Part shown: positions 1 to 8,575 of the stretch, piece after piece
How positions within the stretch are numbered: position 1 is the first letter of the stretch
Layout of the letters: each line of letters starts with the position of its first letter
Assembly: GCA_034421515.1 (NCBI GenBank)
Contig: DAOUKH010000099.1
Span: 13,314 to 77,313 of the forward strand
Origin: DAOUKH01 sp034421515
Lineage (GTDB): Bacteria; Chloroflexota; Dehalococcoidia; SHYB01
Length of the DNA stretch: 64,000 nt
Direction of reading: 5' to 3'
Notes under the pieces: generated by a model
What the model was told of the DNA's origin: nothing
The model's input: the letters and a program-made list of their open reading frames with translations, nothing else
Databases searched by the model: none
Program-made: the position numbers and the translations under genes

Positions 1-120
1 GGCCGCATCGACCGCCGCCCGCCAAAGACCGGCGAGGACGACGAATACGTCTACGGCGAGCTGCTCGGCATCGGGTCGAGGGAGCTGCGCGACCTGGAAG
101 CGCGTGGGGTGATCGTCTAG
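1..120 (+). CDS. CoA-transferase family III, C-terminal fragment
   Basis: An open frame enters from the left edge and stops at a TAG at 118-120, giving 39 residues. The tail has the pattern E-Y-V-Y-G-E-L-L-G followed by a short helix ending in G-V-I-V. This is the usual C-terminus of CaiB/BaiF (class III) CoA-transferases, which end in a similar 'ELLGL...EI..LR..GVI' segment. The rest of the gene lies outside the window. Its stop abuts the stop of the convergent dehydratase gene with no spacer. Such an enzyme would move CoA between carboxylic acids and fits the many CoA-transferases nearby. The call rests on a short tail only. Confidence 0.6.
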   Translation, partial: GRIDRRPPKTGEDDEYVYGELLGIGSRELRDLEARGVIV

Positions 121-1317
121 CTATCCGAGGTCGATCTTGGGCGGCAGTATGACCTCGCCGCCGAGCTTCGACGGCAGCAGGGCCACGGCTTGCCCCGTCG
201 CGGTGACCTCGCCTCGCTGGTCTTCTGCCCGCACCTCGATCTCGACCTCGCGCTGGCCGTCGTTGATCGACTTGCCGGTCACCGTGGCCTTCGTCCAGAT
301 GGTGTCGCCGAGGTAGACGAACCGGCGCACCTGGCAGTCGAGCGAGAGCAGCCAGCCGTCGTCGCCCATCCAATCGGTGATGATCTGCGCCAGCCAGGCG
401 ATCCGCTGGCCGCCGTAATCGTAGGCGTGAGGATTGCCGGTGCGGCGAGCGAGCTCGTGGTCCCAATGCACCGCCTCGATGCTGTCCGGCACGCCGTACT
501 CGTTGAGCATGTACGCGCGGGGGTGCGCCTTCCGCCACTGGTAGGCGAGCCGGTGCGCGCCGTGGAACTGCATCGCGAGCCCCCAGCCCATGTTCCAGTT
601 CATGATGTCGGTGACGGTGATCGGGCCCTTCACCTGCCCCGGCAGCTCGTCGCCGGTCTCAACGTCCTCCCAGTACAGGGGCTCGGCGCCGCGCCGCGAC
701 TCTTGGGCGTACGTCTCGTCGATGCGCTCGATCTCCTCCGGCGTGTACTGGTGCCGCTCGTAGGCGGCGTACTTCTTACGCTCGCCCCACTTCTTCTGCC
801 GTCCGCCGCGGATGTTGATCTGGTCGGAGACGACGACGAGCTCGCCCTGCTGGTTCCGGTACTCGCGCCGTGAAATTTCGAGGATAGTGCGGCCCGCGAA
901 GGAGCTCGACTTCTCGATGAGGTCCTTGAGGAAGCGGTGCTCGAAAAGCTGGTCGCCGGCCTTCATCGGCAGCAGCCAGCGGATGACGTCGCCGGCGTAC
1001 CAGGAGTGGATGCCGCTCAACGGGTCGCGGGCCAGGGCGCGTTCCTCCTCCGTCCATTCCGTCTTCGAGGGCACCCCCGTGCTGCGGAAGAACATCGGCG
1101 GCGCGATGACGGCCCCCCAGCGCGCCTTCGCCGCGTAGGCGGGGTCGCAGTAGAGGGGGTTGTCGTCGCCGCCGCCGTGGGCGAAGTGCCGCGCCGCATC
1201 GGAGGTGACGTGCTCGTGGAAGGGCGCGTGCGTCTTCAGCGCCGCCCCGATGTGCCGACAAGCCCGCTCCAGGATCTCGTCGGTGATGACGCGGTCTTCG
1301 TGCTGAGTAGAAGTCAT
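121..1317 (-). CDS. MaoC-like double hot-dog acyl dehydratase
   Basis: The 398-residue product has two hot-dog halves, an N-terminal FAS1-type dehydratase domain (about 25-180) and a C-terminal MaoC-like domain (about 210-390). This layout is known from mesaconyl-CoA hydratase-like and HTD2-like enzymes. The N half carries a hydratase-2-like motif G-D-D-N-P-L-Y-C-D near residue 50; the histidine usual in this motif is tyrosine here. It probably hydrates or dehydrates an acyl-CoA in the cytoplasm. It is the last gene of the minus-strand operon starting at 7531, 22 bases after the hydrolase gene. No clear Shine-Dalgarno (SD) sequence precedes the ATG, so it may be translated by coupling. The substrate is unknown. 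Confidence 0.8.
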   Translation of the reverse strand: MTSTQHEDRVITDEILERACRHIGAALKTHAPFHEHVTSDAARHFAHGGGDDNPLYCDPAYAAKARWGAVIAPPMFFRSTGVPSKTEWTEEERALARDPLSGIHSWYAGDVIRWLLPMKAGDQLFEHRFLKDLIEKSSSFAGRTILEISRREYRNQQGELVVVSDQINIRGGRQKKWGERKKYAAYERHQYTPEEIERIDETYAQESRRGAEPLYWEDVETGDELPGQVKGPITVTDIMNWNMGWGLAMQFHGAHRLAYQWRKAHPRAYMLNEYGVPDSIEAVHWDHELARRTGNPHAYDYGGQRIAWLAQIITDWMGDDGWLLSLDCQVRRFVYLGDTIWTKATVTGKSINDGQREVEIEVRAEDQRGEVTATGQAVALLPSKLGGEVILPPKIDLG

Positions 1318-1339
1318 ATTCGTGTCGGTCGCCGTGCCG

Positions 1340-2143
1340 CTAGGAAAGGTGCCCAGTCCGTCGCCAGTACGTTAAAACTTCGTCGCGGAAGGTCTCCGGG
1401 TGCCGGGCGTAGAGCTCGCCTCGGGGCAGGTCGAGCACCTTGCCCTCGCCTTTGGGGGTGAGCCTCACCGCCTCTTCATTCTTGCTCCGCAGAAAGTCGC
1501 CTTCCGTCACCAAGTACAGCGTAGAACAGGGGACCTTGGGCAGCAAGGCGTAGAGGTCGAAGGTGAAGATGGCCTTGAAAGCCCAGTCGAAGCGGCCGCC
1601 GGCCTGGATGAAGGCGCGGGTGACGACGTCGTAATACTCGTCGGAGGAGTCGCCGAGGAACCGCGCGATGTACGTCCACGCCGCCTCGAGGTGCTTTCCG
1701 TCCTTCGACGCGCGGTAGCCGAGGTCGGTGCGCTCGATCATGGCCTGCCCCTGTTCCTTGGTGAACAGGGGCGTCCCCATGGCGATCACGCTCGGCACGC
1801 GGTCGGGCAGGTCGGTGGCGATCTGCAGCGCGACGGCCGCCCCGGTGTGTCCGCCCACGACGGCGGCATGCTCGAGGCCGAGCGCGTCGAGGATCAGGCC
1901 GACACGATGCGCGTACTCCGGAATGGAGAGCGGCGCCTCCGCCGGCGGCGACGATCCGTAGCCGGGGAGGTCGGGGGCGATCGCCCGGACGTAGGGCGCC
2001 AGCAACGGCAGCGCCCACTCGTAGGTCGCGCCCGACAGGGGCGTCTCGTGGAGCAAGATCACCGCGGGGCCGGATCCCGCCTCGCGGTAGTGGACCTGCC
2101 CCTCTGGGGTGTCGGCGTAGCCGTAGCGAATACCCTGGCCCAT
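1340..2143 (-). CDS. Alpha/beta hydrolase fold protein with His at the nucleophile position
   Basis: A 267-residue alpha/beta hydrolase fold protein: oxyanion-loop H-E-T-P near 32-35, D-L-P-G-Y-G-S near 58-64, and a nucleophile elbow G97-G-H-T-G101. The elbow position normally held by Ser, Cys or Asp is His99. The late histidine of the triad (usually in a G-H-F context) is also replaced, the segment reading P-R-G-E-L. A conventional serine-hydrolase reaction is therefore doubtful; another role such as cofactor-free lyase or binding activity is possible. The ATG at 2143 has a GGGAGGT ribosome site eight bases upstream. The gene lies 25 bases after the Ser-less SDR. The hydrolase at 15636-16496 occupies the same operon position in the paralogous operon. 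Confidence 0.8.
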   Translation of the reverse strand: MGQGIRYGYADTPEGQVHYREAGSGPAVILLHETPLSGATYEWALPLLAPYVRAIAPDLPGYGSSPPAEAPLSIPEYAHRVGLILDALGLEHAAVVGGHTGAAVALQIATDLPDRVPSVIAMGTPLFTKEQGQAMIERTDLGYRASKDGKHLEAAWTYIARFLGDSSDEYYDVVTRAFIQAGGRFDWAFKAIFTFDLYALLPKVPCSTLYLVTEGDFLRSKNEEAVRLTPKGEGKVLDLPRGELYARHPETFRDEVLTYWRRTGHLS

Positions 2144-2168
2144 GCGGTCGACCTCCCGGTCTCTCCGG

Positions 2169-2987
2169 CTACTTGGGGTCGGTGACCGACAGGTTGCTGC
2201 CCGGCTGCGCGCCGCCGGTGAGCCGCACCGACTGTCCGGTGATGTACGACGACGCGTCGCTCGCCAGGAAGAGCGCCAGCGATGCCACCTCCGGCGGTGT
2301 GCCCAGGCGGCCCAATGGCGTCATGCTCAGGGCCTCGGCCTCGAGCGCGGGGTCGGCCTGCATCGCCGCGTTGACGGTGGCCGTGCGAATCAGATAGGGA
2401 ACGATGGCGTTGACGCGCACCGCGGGTGCAAGCTCGGCCGCGAAGGTCCTGGTGATGCTGATCACGCCGGCCTTGGCGGCGGCGTAGTGGGCGTAGTACG
2501 GCGAGGGGCCGATGCCGGCAATGGCGGCCAGGTTCACGATCGTCCCCGATCCGCGCTCGGCCATGTGCGCCCCCGCGATGCGGCATCCCAGGAACGAGGT
2601 GTTCAGGTTCTCCTGAACGTTCTCCCGCCAGTGCTCGGGGGTCAGCTTCAGAAGCGGCGTCGGGACCGTGCCGCCGCCGACGTTGTTGACCATGACGTCG
2701 ACGCCGCCGAACTCGCCGGCGGCGCGGTCGATCAGGGCGGCGACGTCGGCCTCTTTTCGCATCTCGGTCACGACGGACAGGGCCCGCACGCCGAGGGCCG
2801 ACAGATCGTCGGCGAGCTCGCGCAGTTCGGCCTCGCTCCGCTCCGGTGTCTTGACGTTGACGCCGGCGAGGACGACGTTGGCCCCCGCCTCGGCGAAGCC
2901 GGTCGCGATGCCGCGTCCGATGCCCTGGCCCGCGCCGGTGATGATCGCCGTCTTGCCTTCGAGTTTGAACAGGTCGAGTACGCCCAT
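2169..2987 (-). CDS. Short-chain dehydrogenase/reductase, catalytic Ser replaced
   Basis: A 272-residue classical SDR. The NAD(P)-binding motif T-G-A-G-Q-G-I-G sits at 17-24, the structural N-N-V-G-G at 101-105, and Y168-x3-K172 is intact. The serine expected 13 residues before the tyrosine is Ala155 (segment V-N-L-A-A-I-A-G). The C-terminus keeps the S-Y-I-T-G-Q cofactor/substrate loop. It is closely related to the SDR at 16584-17402, which sits at the same place in the second operon and also lacks this serine (Asp155). Translation starts at ATG 2987 behind GGGAGA. It is the second of two adjacent SDR genes, with a 17-base gap. A partner role for the canonical SDR is an inference. Confidence 0.88.
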   Translation of the reverse strand: MGVLDLFKLEGKTAIITGAGQGIGRGIATGFAEAGANVVLAGVNVKTPERSEAELRELADDLSALGVRALSVVTEMRKEADVAALIDRAAGEFGGVDVMVNNVGGGTVPTPLLKLTPEHWRENVQENLNTSFLGCRIAGAHMAERGSGTIVNLAAIAGIGPSPYYAHYAAAKAGVISITRTFAAELAPAVRVNAIVPYLIRTATVNAAMQADPALEAEALSMTPLGRLGTPPEVASLALFLASDASSYITGQSVRLTGGAQPGSNLSVTDPK

Positions 2988-3004
2988 GGTCTTCTCCCTC
3001 GCCG

Positions 3005-3817
3005 CTAGACGATCATCTCCGGCGTGCCGGTGATCAAGGCCCCGCCGGTGATGCCGATGGTATGGCCGGTGATATAGGAAGAAGCGTCGGAGGCCAGGAA
3101 GACGGCAAGTGCGGCGACCTCGTCGGGCCGCGCTCCGCGCCCCAGGGGGATGGTCGGCACGGCAAGCGCTGGCTTACTGGGATCCTCCTTCCAGCGCTGC
3201 GCCATCCGCTCGGTCAGCACCCACGTCGGGGCGATGGCGTTGACGCGGATGCCGTAGGGGCCGAGCTCCTCCGCTGCCGTCTCGGTAAGGCTGATCACCC
3301 CCGCCTTGCCCGCTCCGTAGGCGGCGCGATGGAGCGCGGGGCGCCGACCATCCATGGAGGAGATATTGACGATTGCGCCCGATCCCCGCTCCGCCATGTG
3401 GGCGCCGGCGTAGCGGCAGCCCATGAAGGTCGTGGTGAGGTTCGTCTCGATGCCGCGGTCCCAGGTCTCCTCGCTGAGCCCAAGGGAGGGTTCGAGGCCG
3501 GTGCCGCCGACGTTGTTTACCATCACGTCGATCTTGCCGAAGGCCTCGACGGCCTTGGCGACGAGCCCTTGGACATCCTCCCCGTCGCGCATGTCCACTG
3601 TGACCGGAAGCGCCCGGCGGCCCCGCTCCTCGATCTGTGCCACCGCCTCCGCGAGCTCGGCCTCGCTGGCCGCCGGGTTTTCCACGTTGATCCCGGCCAG
3701 CACGACGTCGGCGCCGGCCTCGGCCATCGCCAGGGCGATGGCCCGGCCGATGCCTTGGCCCGGCCCCGAGACGACGGCGACGCAGCCGTCGAGTGAGAAC
3801 CGGTCGAGAATGGACAT
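3005..3817 (-). CDS. Short-chain dehydrogenase/reductase (canonical triad)
   Basis: A 270-residue classical SDR with the glycine-rich motif G-P-G-Q-G-I-G near 18-24, N-N-V-G-G at 101-105, and a full Ser154-Tyr167-Lys171 triad in I-V-N-I-S-S-M-D-G and Y-G-A-G-K. It should oxidise or reduce an alcohol/ketone using NAD(P). A strong GAAGGAG ribosome site precedes ATG 3817. The nearest visible relative is the SDR at 17418-18230; both share the sequence around S-S-M-D-G-R-R-P-A-L-H-R. It follows the DppC-like permease gene by 79 bases and belongs to the operon read from 7531 down to 121. Confidence 0.9.
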   Translation of the reverse strand: MSILDRFSLDGCVAVVSGPGQGIGRAIALAMAEAGADVVLAGINVENPAASEAELAEAVAQIEERGRRALPVTVDMRDGEDVQGLVAKAVEAFGKIDVMVNNVGGTGLEPSLGLSEETWDRGIETNLTTTFMGCRYAGAHMAERGSGAIVNISSMDGRRPALHRAAYGAGKAGVISLTETAAEELGPYGIRVNAIAPTWVLTERMAQRWKEDPSKPALAVPTIPLGRGARPDEVAALAVFLASDASSYITGHTIGITGGALITGTPEMIV

Positions 3818-3896
3818 GGTGATGACTCCTTCGGAAGGCTAGCGCTCGAGCCTGGCGTCCGCGCGGCCAGGCGGGTGGTGGGTGGGAACTCGGAGG

Positions 3897-4799
3897 CTAC
3901 CTCCCGTCGCGGAGCCGTGGGTCGAACTCGTCGCGAATGGCGTCGCCAAGGAGGTTGAAGGCGAGGACGGTGGTGGTGATCGCCAGGCCGGGGAAGAGTG
4001 CGATCCACGGGGCCACGATCATATACTGCCGGCCCTCGCCGGCGAGCATTTCACCCCACGAAGGCAGGTTTGGCCCCAACCCAAGGAACGAGAGCATGGC
4101 CTCGGCGATGATCGCAAAGCCAAGGTTAACGGTGACGAGCACAAGGATCGGCGCGGTGACATTGGGCAGGATGTGGCGGAACGCGATGCGCAGCCCGCTC
4201 GCCCCGATGGCGCGGGCGGCCTCGATGTACATGTTCTCTTTGGCCGAGAGCACTTCGGCGCGCATCACCCTCGCCCCGATGGGTGTCAGCACGAGTCCGA
4301 GCGCCAGGATGATCTTCTCGATACCGGCGCCCCACACCACGACCACGACTAGGGCCATGAGCAGTAAGGGCACGGACATGATCGCTTCCATGATCCGCTG
4401 CACGAAAGCGTCGAACCAGCCGCCAATGTAGCCCGACGCCAGTCCCCACAGCGCACCATGGATGATGCCGGCGGCGACGGCGCCGATGCCGACGATCAGG
4501 GAGAGCCGCGCGCCGAAGAGGACGCGGCTGAAGGTATCCCGGCCGAGGTCGTCGGTACCGAAGAAATGGGCGGTGCTCGGCCCCTGCAAGCGGTCGAGGG
4601 GCACGGGCTCGGAGAAGTCGTAGGGAGCGATGATCTCGGCCGTAGCCGCGAGGAAGGCGACGACGAGGATCACGAAAGCGCCCACGGCCCCGAGGGGGTG
4701 CCGTCTGGAGAAGCTCCAAATCCCCCTGGCGAAATGCGCCGCCCGGTCAAGCGGGCCGGGACGGCCGAACGGCTGCTCTATGGCACGTTCCGTGGTCAT
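3897..4799 (-). CDS. Dipeptide/oligopeptide-type ABC transporter permease (DppC-like)
   Basis: A 300-residue inner-membrane permease. After a cytoplasmic N-terminus there is one membrane helix (about 35-60), then the G-T-D-D-L-G-R-D motif at the start of the periplasmic loop, and five further helices. The coupling (EAA) loop reads E-A-A-R-A-I-G-A near residue 190. This is the standard BPD_transp_1 plus N-terminal oppC-type layout. It pairs with the DppB-like permease 13 bases upstream and the lipoprotein at 5828-7531. No ATPase gene accompanies it. Substrate specificity cannot be read from the permease; family members carry peptides, nickel, sugars, opines and other small organics. Confidence 0.92.
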   Translation of the reverse strand: MTTERAIEQPFGRPGPLDRAAHFARGIWSFSRRHPLGAVGAFVILVVAFLAATAEIIAPYDFSEPVPLDRLQGPSTAHFFGTDDLGRDTFSRVLFGARLSLIVGIGAVAAGIIHGALWGLASGYIGGWFDAFVQRIMEAIMSVPLLLMALVVVVVWGAGIEKIILALGLVLTPIGARVMRAEVLSAKENMYIEAARAIGASGLRIAFRHILPNVTAPILVLVTVNLGFAIIAEAMLSFLGLGPNLPSWGEMLAGEGRQYMIVAPWIALFPGLAITTTVLAFNLLGDAIRDEFDPRLRDGR

Positions 4800-4812
4800 G
4801 GGCCGGCCCGCC

Positions 4813-5763
4813 CTAGATGGTCCTCGCGCGCGGGTCGAGCCACGCGACGGCGATATCGATCAACAGATTGAGCAGCACGACCGCGAAGGCGAAGAAGATC
4901 GTCACGGCCTGTAGGGTGGTGTAGTCCCGTAGCTCGATGGAACTGATTACGAGGAGTCCGAGGCCGGGTATGGAGAAGATGCCCTCGATGACGATGGCGG
5001 CGGTAATGAGGTTGGCGAAGATGAGTCCGCCCACGGTGATCGTCGAGCCCATGGCGTTCTTCATCGCGTGGATGAAGATCACCGACCATTCGGAGAGGCC
5101 CTTGGCCCGGGCGGTGCGTATGTAGTCCTGCCGCAGCACCTCCAAGAGCGCGGAGCGAATGAATCGGGCCAGGATGCCCGCCGATATCGCGCCCGAAACG
5201 ACGGCGGCGGGGAGAATCTGCTCGAGGTTCGTCAAGGGATCGTCGAAGAACCCTACATATCCCACGGGCTGGGCGTACTGCCAAAGGTTTGCGGGATAGA
5301 CGACGATCAGCGTCGCCAACCAGAAGTTGGGCACGGCGAGCGCCACGATGGCGAAGACCCTCGCGGCGTAGTCCACCAGGGTGTCTTGCCAGATCGCCGA
5401 GATTACGCCGGCTGGGATCGCGATGATAAGGGCGAAGAGGATCGCCAGCCCCGCGACCTCGAGCGTGATGGGGACCCGCCTCAGCACCTCGTCGACGATG
5501 GCGGAGCCGTCCGTTATCGAATTCCCCAGATCGCCCCTGAGATAGCTGCCAAGAGTGACGAAGTACTGCTCGACGTGGGGGACGTTCAGCCCCAAGTCCT
5601 CACGAATCGCCGCTTGTACGGACTCGTCCCTTGCCGACGTCGCGTTTTCGAGAAGGATATCGACGAAGTCACCCGGAACAAACCGGATGAACCAGAAAAC
5701 GATAGTGAATACGAGAAGCGCTACGGGAATATAGAGGAGGAGCCTTCTGACGACGTACGCCAT
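4813..5763 (-). CDS. Dipeptide/oligopeptide-type ABC transporter permease (DppB-like)
   Basis: A 316-residue permease with the DppB signature: an N-terminal helix (about 9-30) followed by the R-F-V-P-G-D motif, then five more helices. The ATPase-coupling loop reads D-Y-I-R-T-A-R-A-K-G-L-S near residue 215. The C-terminus ends in D-P-R-A-R. The ATG at 5763 has a strong GGGGAGGAG site. It lies 64 bases after the binding-protein gene and would form the heterodimeric channel with the DppC-like product. Its paralogue at 19186-20136 begins with the same M-A-Y-V-V-R-R-L-L-L. Confidence 0.93.
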   Translation of the reverse strand: MAYVVRRLLLYIPVALLVFTIVFWFIRFVPGDFVDILLENATSARDESVQAAIREDLGLNVPHVEQYFVTLGSYLRGDLGNSITDGSAIVDEVLRRVPITLEVAGLAILFALIIAIPAGVISAIWQDTLVDYAARVFAIVALAVPNFWLATLIVVYPANLWQYAQPVGYVGFFDDPLTNLEQILPAAVVSGAISAGILARFIRSALLEVLRQDYIRTARAKGLSEWSVIFIHAMKNAMGSTITVGGLIFANLITAAIVIEGIFSIPGLGLLVISSIELRDYTTLQAVTIFFAFAVVLLNLLIDIAVAWLDPRARTI

Positions 5764-5827
5764 TGGGCTCCTCCCCTATAGTCCCTTATTTCAGACCGGT
5801 TAGCTTGTGTGCGGTCCCGCGGACCGG

Positions 5828-7531
5828 TTAGTTTTCGAACCAGATGTTCTCGTGGTCGCGCACGTAGGTCTCGATCGGCTGGGTTCGGTATCGACCGAAC
5901 TCGTCCGACCGCACGTTCGCCTGAGCGAAGGCGTGGGTGTTCGAGTCCGCGACGCGTGAGCTCACGAGCACTTCCTGGAGAATCCGGTCCTGCAGCTCCT
6001 TGGCCTTGCGCTGCTGCTCCGACACGTCGATCGTCGTCAGGATGTCGTCGATCGCCGCGTCGAGCGAGGCGTCAACGAGGCCTGAGGCGTTCTTGGCTCC
6101 GTCGGAGCGGTAGTTGTTCACCAGCCAGGCCAACGGCGCGTTCTGTCCGTCGAAGCCCCACGCGAGGTGCTTGTAGCTGACGCTCCGAGAGTGCTGGATG
6201 AAGGAGCCGAAGTCGGGCTCGACGTTATGCACGACGTTGAAGCCCAGCGCCTCCATCTCCGTCACGAAGAGCTCCGCCTGCGAGGAGTAGTCCCGCTGGA
6301 ACTCGACGGAGTCAACGTGCAGCTCGAAACCTTCGGGTATCCCCGCCTCCGCGAGCAAGGCCTTCGCCTCGTCCACGTTGTAGCGGTAGTAGTACTTCTC
6401 CTGCGCGAGCTCTTCGGGCGTGAAGGCCCAAGCCGAGCCGTGCTGACCCGAGATCGGGCCGGCCCAGACGGCGTCGCCGCCGAAGGCCACCGCGATGTGG
6501 GCGTCAATGTCCATGCCCAAGGCGATGGCCTGCCGCACGCGGACGTCCTGGAACATGGGGTCATTGAAGTTGAAGTAAACGACGTAGGAGCTCTGCCAGC
6601 GGTAGGTCTCCTGTTGGATGTCGGGTACTGCGGAGTTGACCTGCCCGGCCTCATCCGTGAAGACGTACTCGAGGTAGCTCAGCTGGCCCGAGATGAGCGC
6701 AGCGGTCCTCGCGGCGCGGTCGGGGATGATGAGGCTCTCGGTCGAGTCGGCGTAGGGGAGGGCCGCTCCGGCCGCATCAACCTTGAAGTACTCAGGGTTG
6801 CGGTCGAGGAAGACGCCGACGTCCTTCTCCCACCGGTTCAGAACGAACGGGCCGGTGCCGATGGTCTGGACTTTGAGATCGGGCGTCTCAGGCGCTGCAA
6901 GGTAGGCTTCCCGGCCCGCCATCGCGAACGGCATGAGGGTGTCGATTACCGACAGGTTGATCACGAGGGTCGTGGCGTCGGGCGCATCGAAGCTGTCCAC
7001 GTTCCGATAGGTGGACTTGTAGGAGCTCGCTTCCTCGAATGCGAGGCGCTCCAGGTTCCATTTCACGTCCTGCGCCGTGATCACACGGCCGTTGGCCGGG
7101 TCGATGTCGTGGAACTTGACGCCTTCACGCAGGGTGAAGGTCATCGTGAGGCCGTCGCTCGAGAAGGTGAGGTCCTCGGCGAGGTCCAGCTCGACGGTCA
7201 CGTCGTTCGGCGTGTCGCCGCTGACTAGCTTGGTCAGGTGGTTGTAGGCCGGGCTGACCGACTGCGCCGTCATGTGGTTGCCGAAGTGGGGGTCGAGGTT
7301 CGGCAGATTCGGGCAGCACCATGCCCAGGAGATCGTGCCGCCGTAACGGTCAAGGTTCGGGGGCTCCGGCGTAGCCGTGGCTGCCGGGATCGGGGTCGCG
7401 GTCGGTGGTGCCGTGGGGGGCGCCGGGGCCTCGGTCGGGTCGGCATCCCCGCCGCAGGCGGCCACGACCATCGCGACTACCGCCGTCAGCGTGACAAGCA
7501 TGAGCCACCGCTTGCCTATCTTCTGAAACAT
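5828..7531 (-). CDS. ABC transporter solute-binding lipoprotein (SBP_bac_5 family)
   Basis: A 567-residue extracytoplasmic binding protein. The signal peptide ends in a lipobox V-A-A-C with Cys26 as the lipidated residue, followed by a Pro/Thr/Ala-rich tether to about residue 58. The mature domain follows the family-5 pattern, including the G-T-G-P-F-V-L region near 230. Just after the tether is an unusual double-cysteine segment S-W-A-W-C-C-P-N-L-P, shared exactly with the binding protein at 20183-21889. Translation starts at ATG 7531 with a GGGAGGAG site. It is the first gene of its operon, behind a good minus-strand promoter (7597-7625). The ligand is unknown; the downstream enzymes suggest a hydroxylated or carboxylated organic compound rather than a peptide. 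Confidence 0.92.
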   Translation of the reverse strand: MFQKIGKRWLMLVTLTAVVAMVVAACGGDADPTEAPAPPTAPPTATPIPAATATPEPPNLDRYGGTISWAWCCPNLPNLDPHFGNHMTAQSVSPAYNHLTKLVSGDTPNDVTVELDLAEDLTFSSDGLTMTFTLREGVKFHDIDPANGRVITAQDVKWNLERLAFEEASSYKSTYRNVDSFDAPDATTLVINLSVIDTLMPFAMAGREAYLAAPETPDLKVQTIGTGPFVLNRWEKDVGVFLDRNPEYFKVDAAGAALPYADSTESLIIPDRAARTAALISGQLSYLEYVFTDEAGQVNSAVPDIQQETYRWQSSYVVYFNFNDPMFQDVRVRQAIALGMDIDAHIAVAFGGDAVWAGPISGQHGSAWAFTPEELAQEKYYYRYNVDEAKALLAEAGIPEGFELHVDSVEFQRDYSSQAELFVTEMEALGFNVVHNVEPDFGSFIQHSRSVSYKHLAWGFDGQNAPLAWLVNNYRSDGAKNASGLVDASLDAAIDDILTTIDVSEQQRKAKELQDRILQEVLVSSRVADSNTHAFAQANVRSDEFGRYRTQPIETYVRDHENIWFEN

Positions 7532-7596
7532 AGATTCTCCTCCCGCAGTTCCCTCAGGGAAATCTTGGCCGCGCCTTTGCTGCGCTAGTGGCGGAG

Positions 7597-7625
7597 ACAG
7601 TAGCAGAAGCGCTTCTGTCAGTCAA
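7597..7625 (-). promoter_or_regulatory. Sigma-70-type promoter of the first transporter/SDR operon
   Basis: On the minus strand TTGACT (7625-7620) is separated by 17 bases from TACTGT (7602-7597). The predicted start of transcription is about 60 bases before the binding-protein ATG at 7531. The spacer contains a 14-base perfect palindrome. A second promoter for the divergent SDR gene lies less than 100 bases away, so the two units share a control region. Confidence 0.6.
7604..7617. promoter_or_regulatory. Perfect 14-bp palindrome, candidate operator
   Basis: CAGAAGCGCTTCTG is its own reverse complement and lies entirely between the -35 and -10 boxes of the minus-strand promoter. A repressor bound here would block RNA polymerase. 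No regulator gene is present in the nearby genes, so the binding protein is unknown. Confidence 0.5.
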
Positions 7626-7683
7626 GTTGAGACACCCCCCGTTTTGAGACGACTTTGCGGCCCGTCCGCCGCCCGCCCTCCGA

Positions 7684-7713
7684 TTGACACGAAAGGGTGG
7701 GCGCTGCTAGATT
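7684..7713 (+). promoter_or_regulatory. Sigma-70-type promoter of the SDR-RidA-amidohydrolase-LLM cluster
   Basis: TTGACA at 7684-7689 and TAGATT at 7708-7713 are separated by 18 bases. This predicts a transcript starting near 7720 with a leader of about 50 bases before ATG 7771. The SDR gene has no obvious SD sequence. Confidence 0.6.
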
Positions 7714-7770
7714 CCCTGACGCCCCTTTCGTCATTACGCCGCCTTCGGGCGTGTCCTCAACCTTAATCCA

Positions 7771-8547
7771 ATGGCCAAGCTCCAAGACAAAGTCGCGATC
7801 ATCACCGGCGCCGGCCAAGGCAACGGCCGCGGCATCGCCTTGGCCTTCGCCAAGGAGGGCGCCGCCGTCGTCGTCGCCGAAATCAAGCCCGACACCGGCC
7901 CGGCCGTCGCCGAGGAGATCCGCGCGCTCGGAGCCCAGGCGATCAGCGTCGTCTGCGACGTCGGCGACGAGGACCAGATCAAGAACGTCGTCGACGAGAC
8001 CATCGCCGCGTTCGGAACCGTCGACATCCTGGTCAACAACGCCCAGGCGTGGAGCGGCTACTCAGTCACGCACCTCGGAGGAACGGTCGAAGACATTCCC
8101 ACCGAGTGGTGGGACCTCTCGTTCGAGACCGGCGTGAAGGCCACGTGGCGGTTCTGCAAGGCCGTCTTGCCCCACATGAAGGGGCGCGGCGGCAAGATCA
8201 TCAACTTCACCACCACCGGCGTGTTCAAGGGCACGCCGCTGCACCTCGACTACAACGCCAACAAGGCCGCGGTGCGGGCCTTCAACATGACCGTCGCAAA
8301 GGAGTGGGGCCCCCACGGTATCAACGTCAACTGCCTCTGCCCCATCGCCGCCACCCCGGCGCTCATGGCCAACCTCGACCAGCCGGAGGCCGACATCATC
8401 CGCAAGGCCGTCGCCAGCCTGCCGATCGGGCGGCTCGGCGACCCCGAGAAGGACATCGGCCGCGCCGCCGTCTTCCTCGCCTCCGAAGACTCCGATTTCA
8501 TCACGGGCCAGACCATCTTCGTCGACGGCGGCTCGTTCATGCTCTAA
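7771..8547 (+). CDS. Short-chain dehydrogenase/reductase
   Basis: A 258-residue classical SDR: T-G-A-G-Q-G-N-G at 12-19, N-N-A near 90, and Tyr-x3-Lys in Y-N-A-N-K near residue 155. The catalytic serine position falls in N-F-T-T-T-G, so threonine takes its place. The C-terminal F-I-T-G-Q-T loop is intact. It is the first gene of a plus-strand cluster, with the RidA-repeat gene 28 bases downstream. It acts on an unknown alcohol/ketone with NAD(P). Between its stop and the next gene the bases around the stop codon (GTTCATGCTCTAA) occur twice in a row, a small local duplication at 8533-8560. Confidence 0.88.
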   Translation: MAKLQDKVAIITGAGQGNGRGIALAFAKEGAAVVVAEIKPDTGPAVAEEIRALGAQAISVVCDVGDEDQIKNVVDETIAAFGTVDILVNNAQAWSGYSVTHLGGTVEDIPTEWWDLSFETGVKATWRFCKAVLPHMKGRGGKIINFTTTGVFKGTPLHLDYNANKAAVRAFNMTVAKEWGPHGINVNCLCPIAATPALMANLDQPEADIIRKAVASLPIGRLGDPEKDIGRAAVFLASEDSDFITGQTIFVDGGSFML

Positions 8548-8575
8548 GTTCATGCTCTAAGAGGGAACGCCTTCT

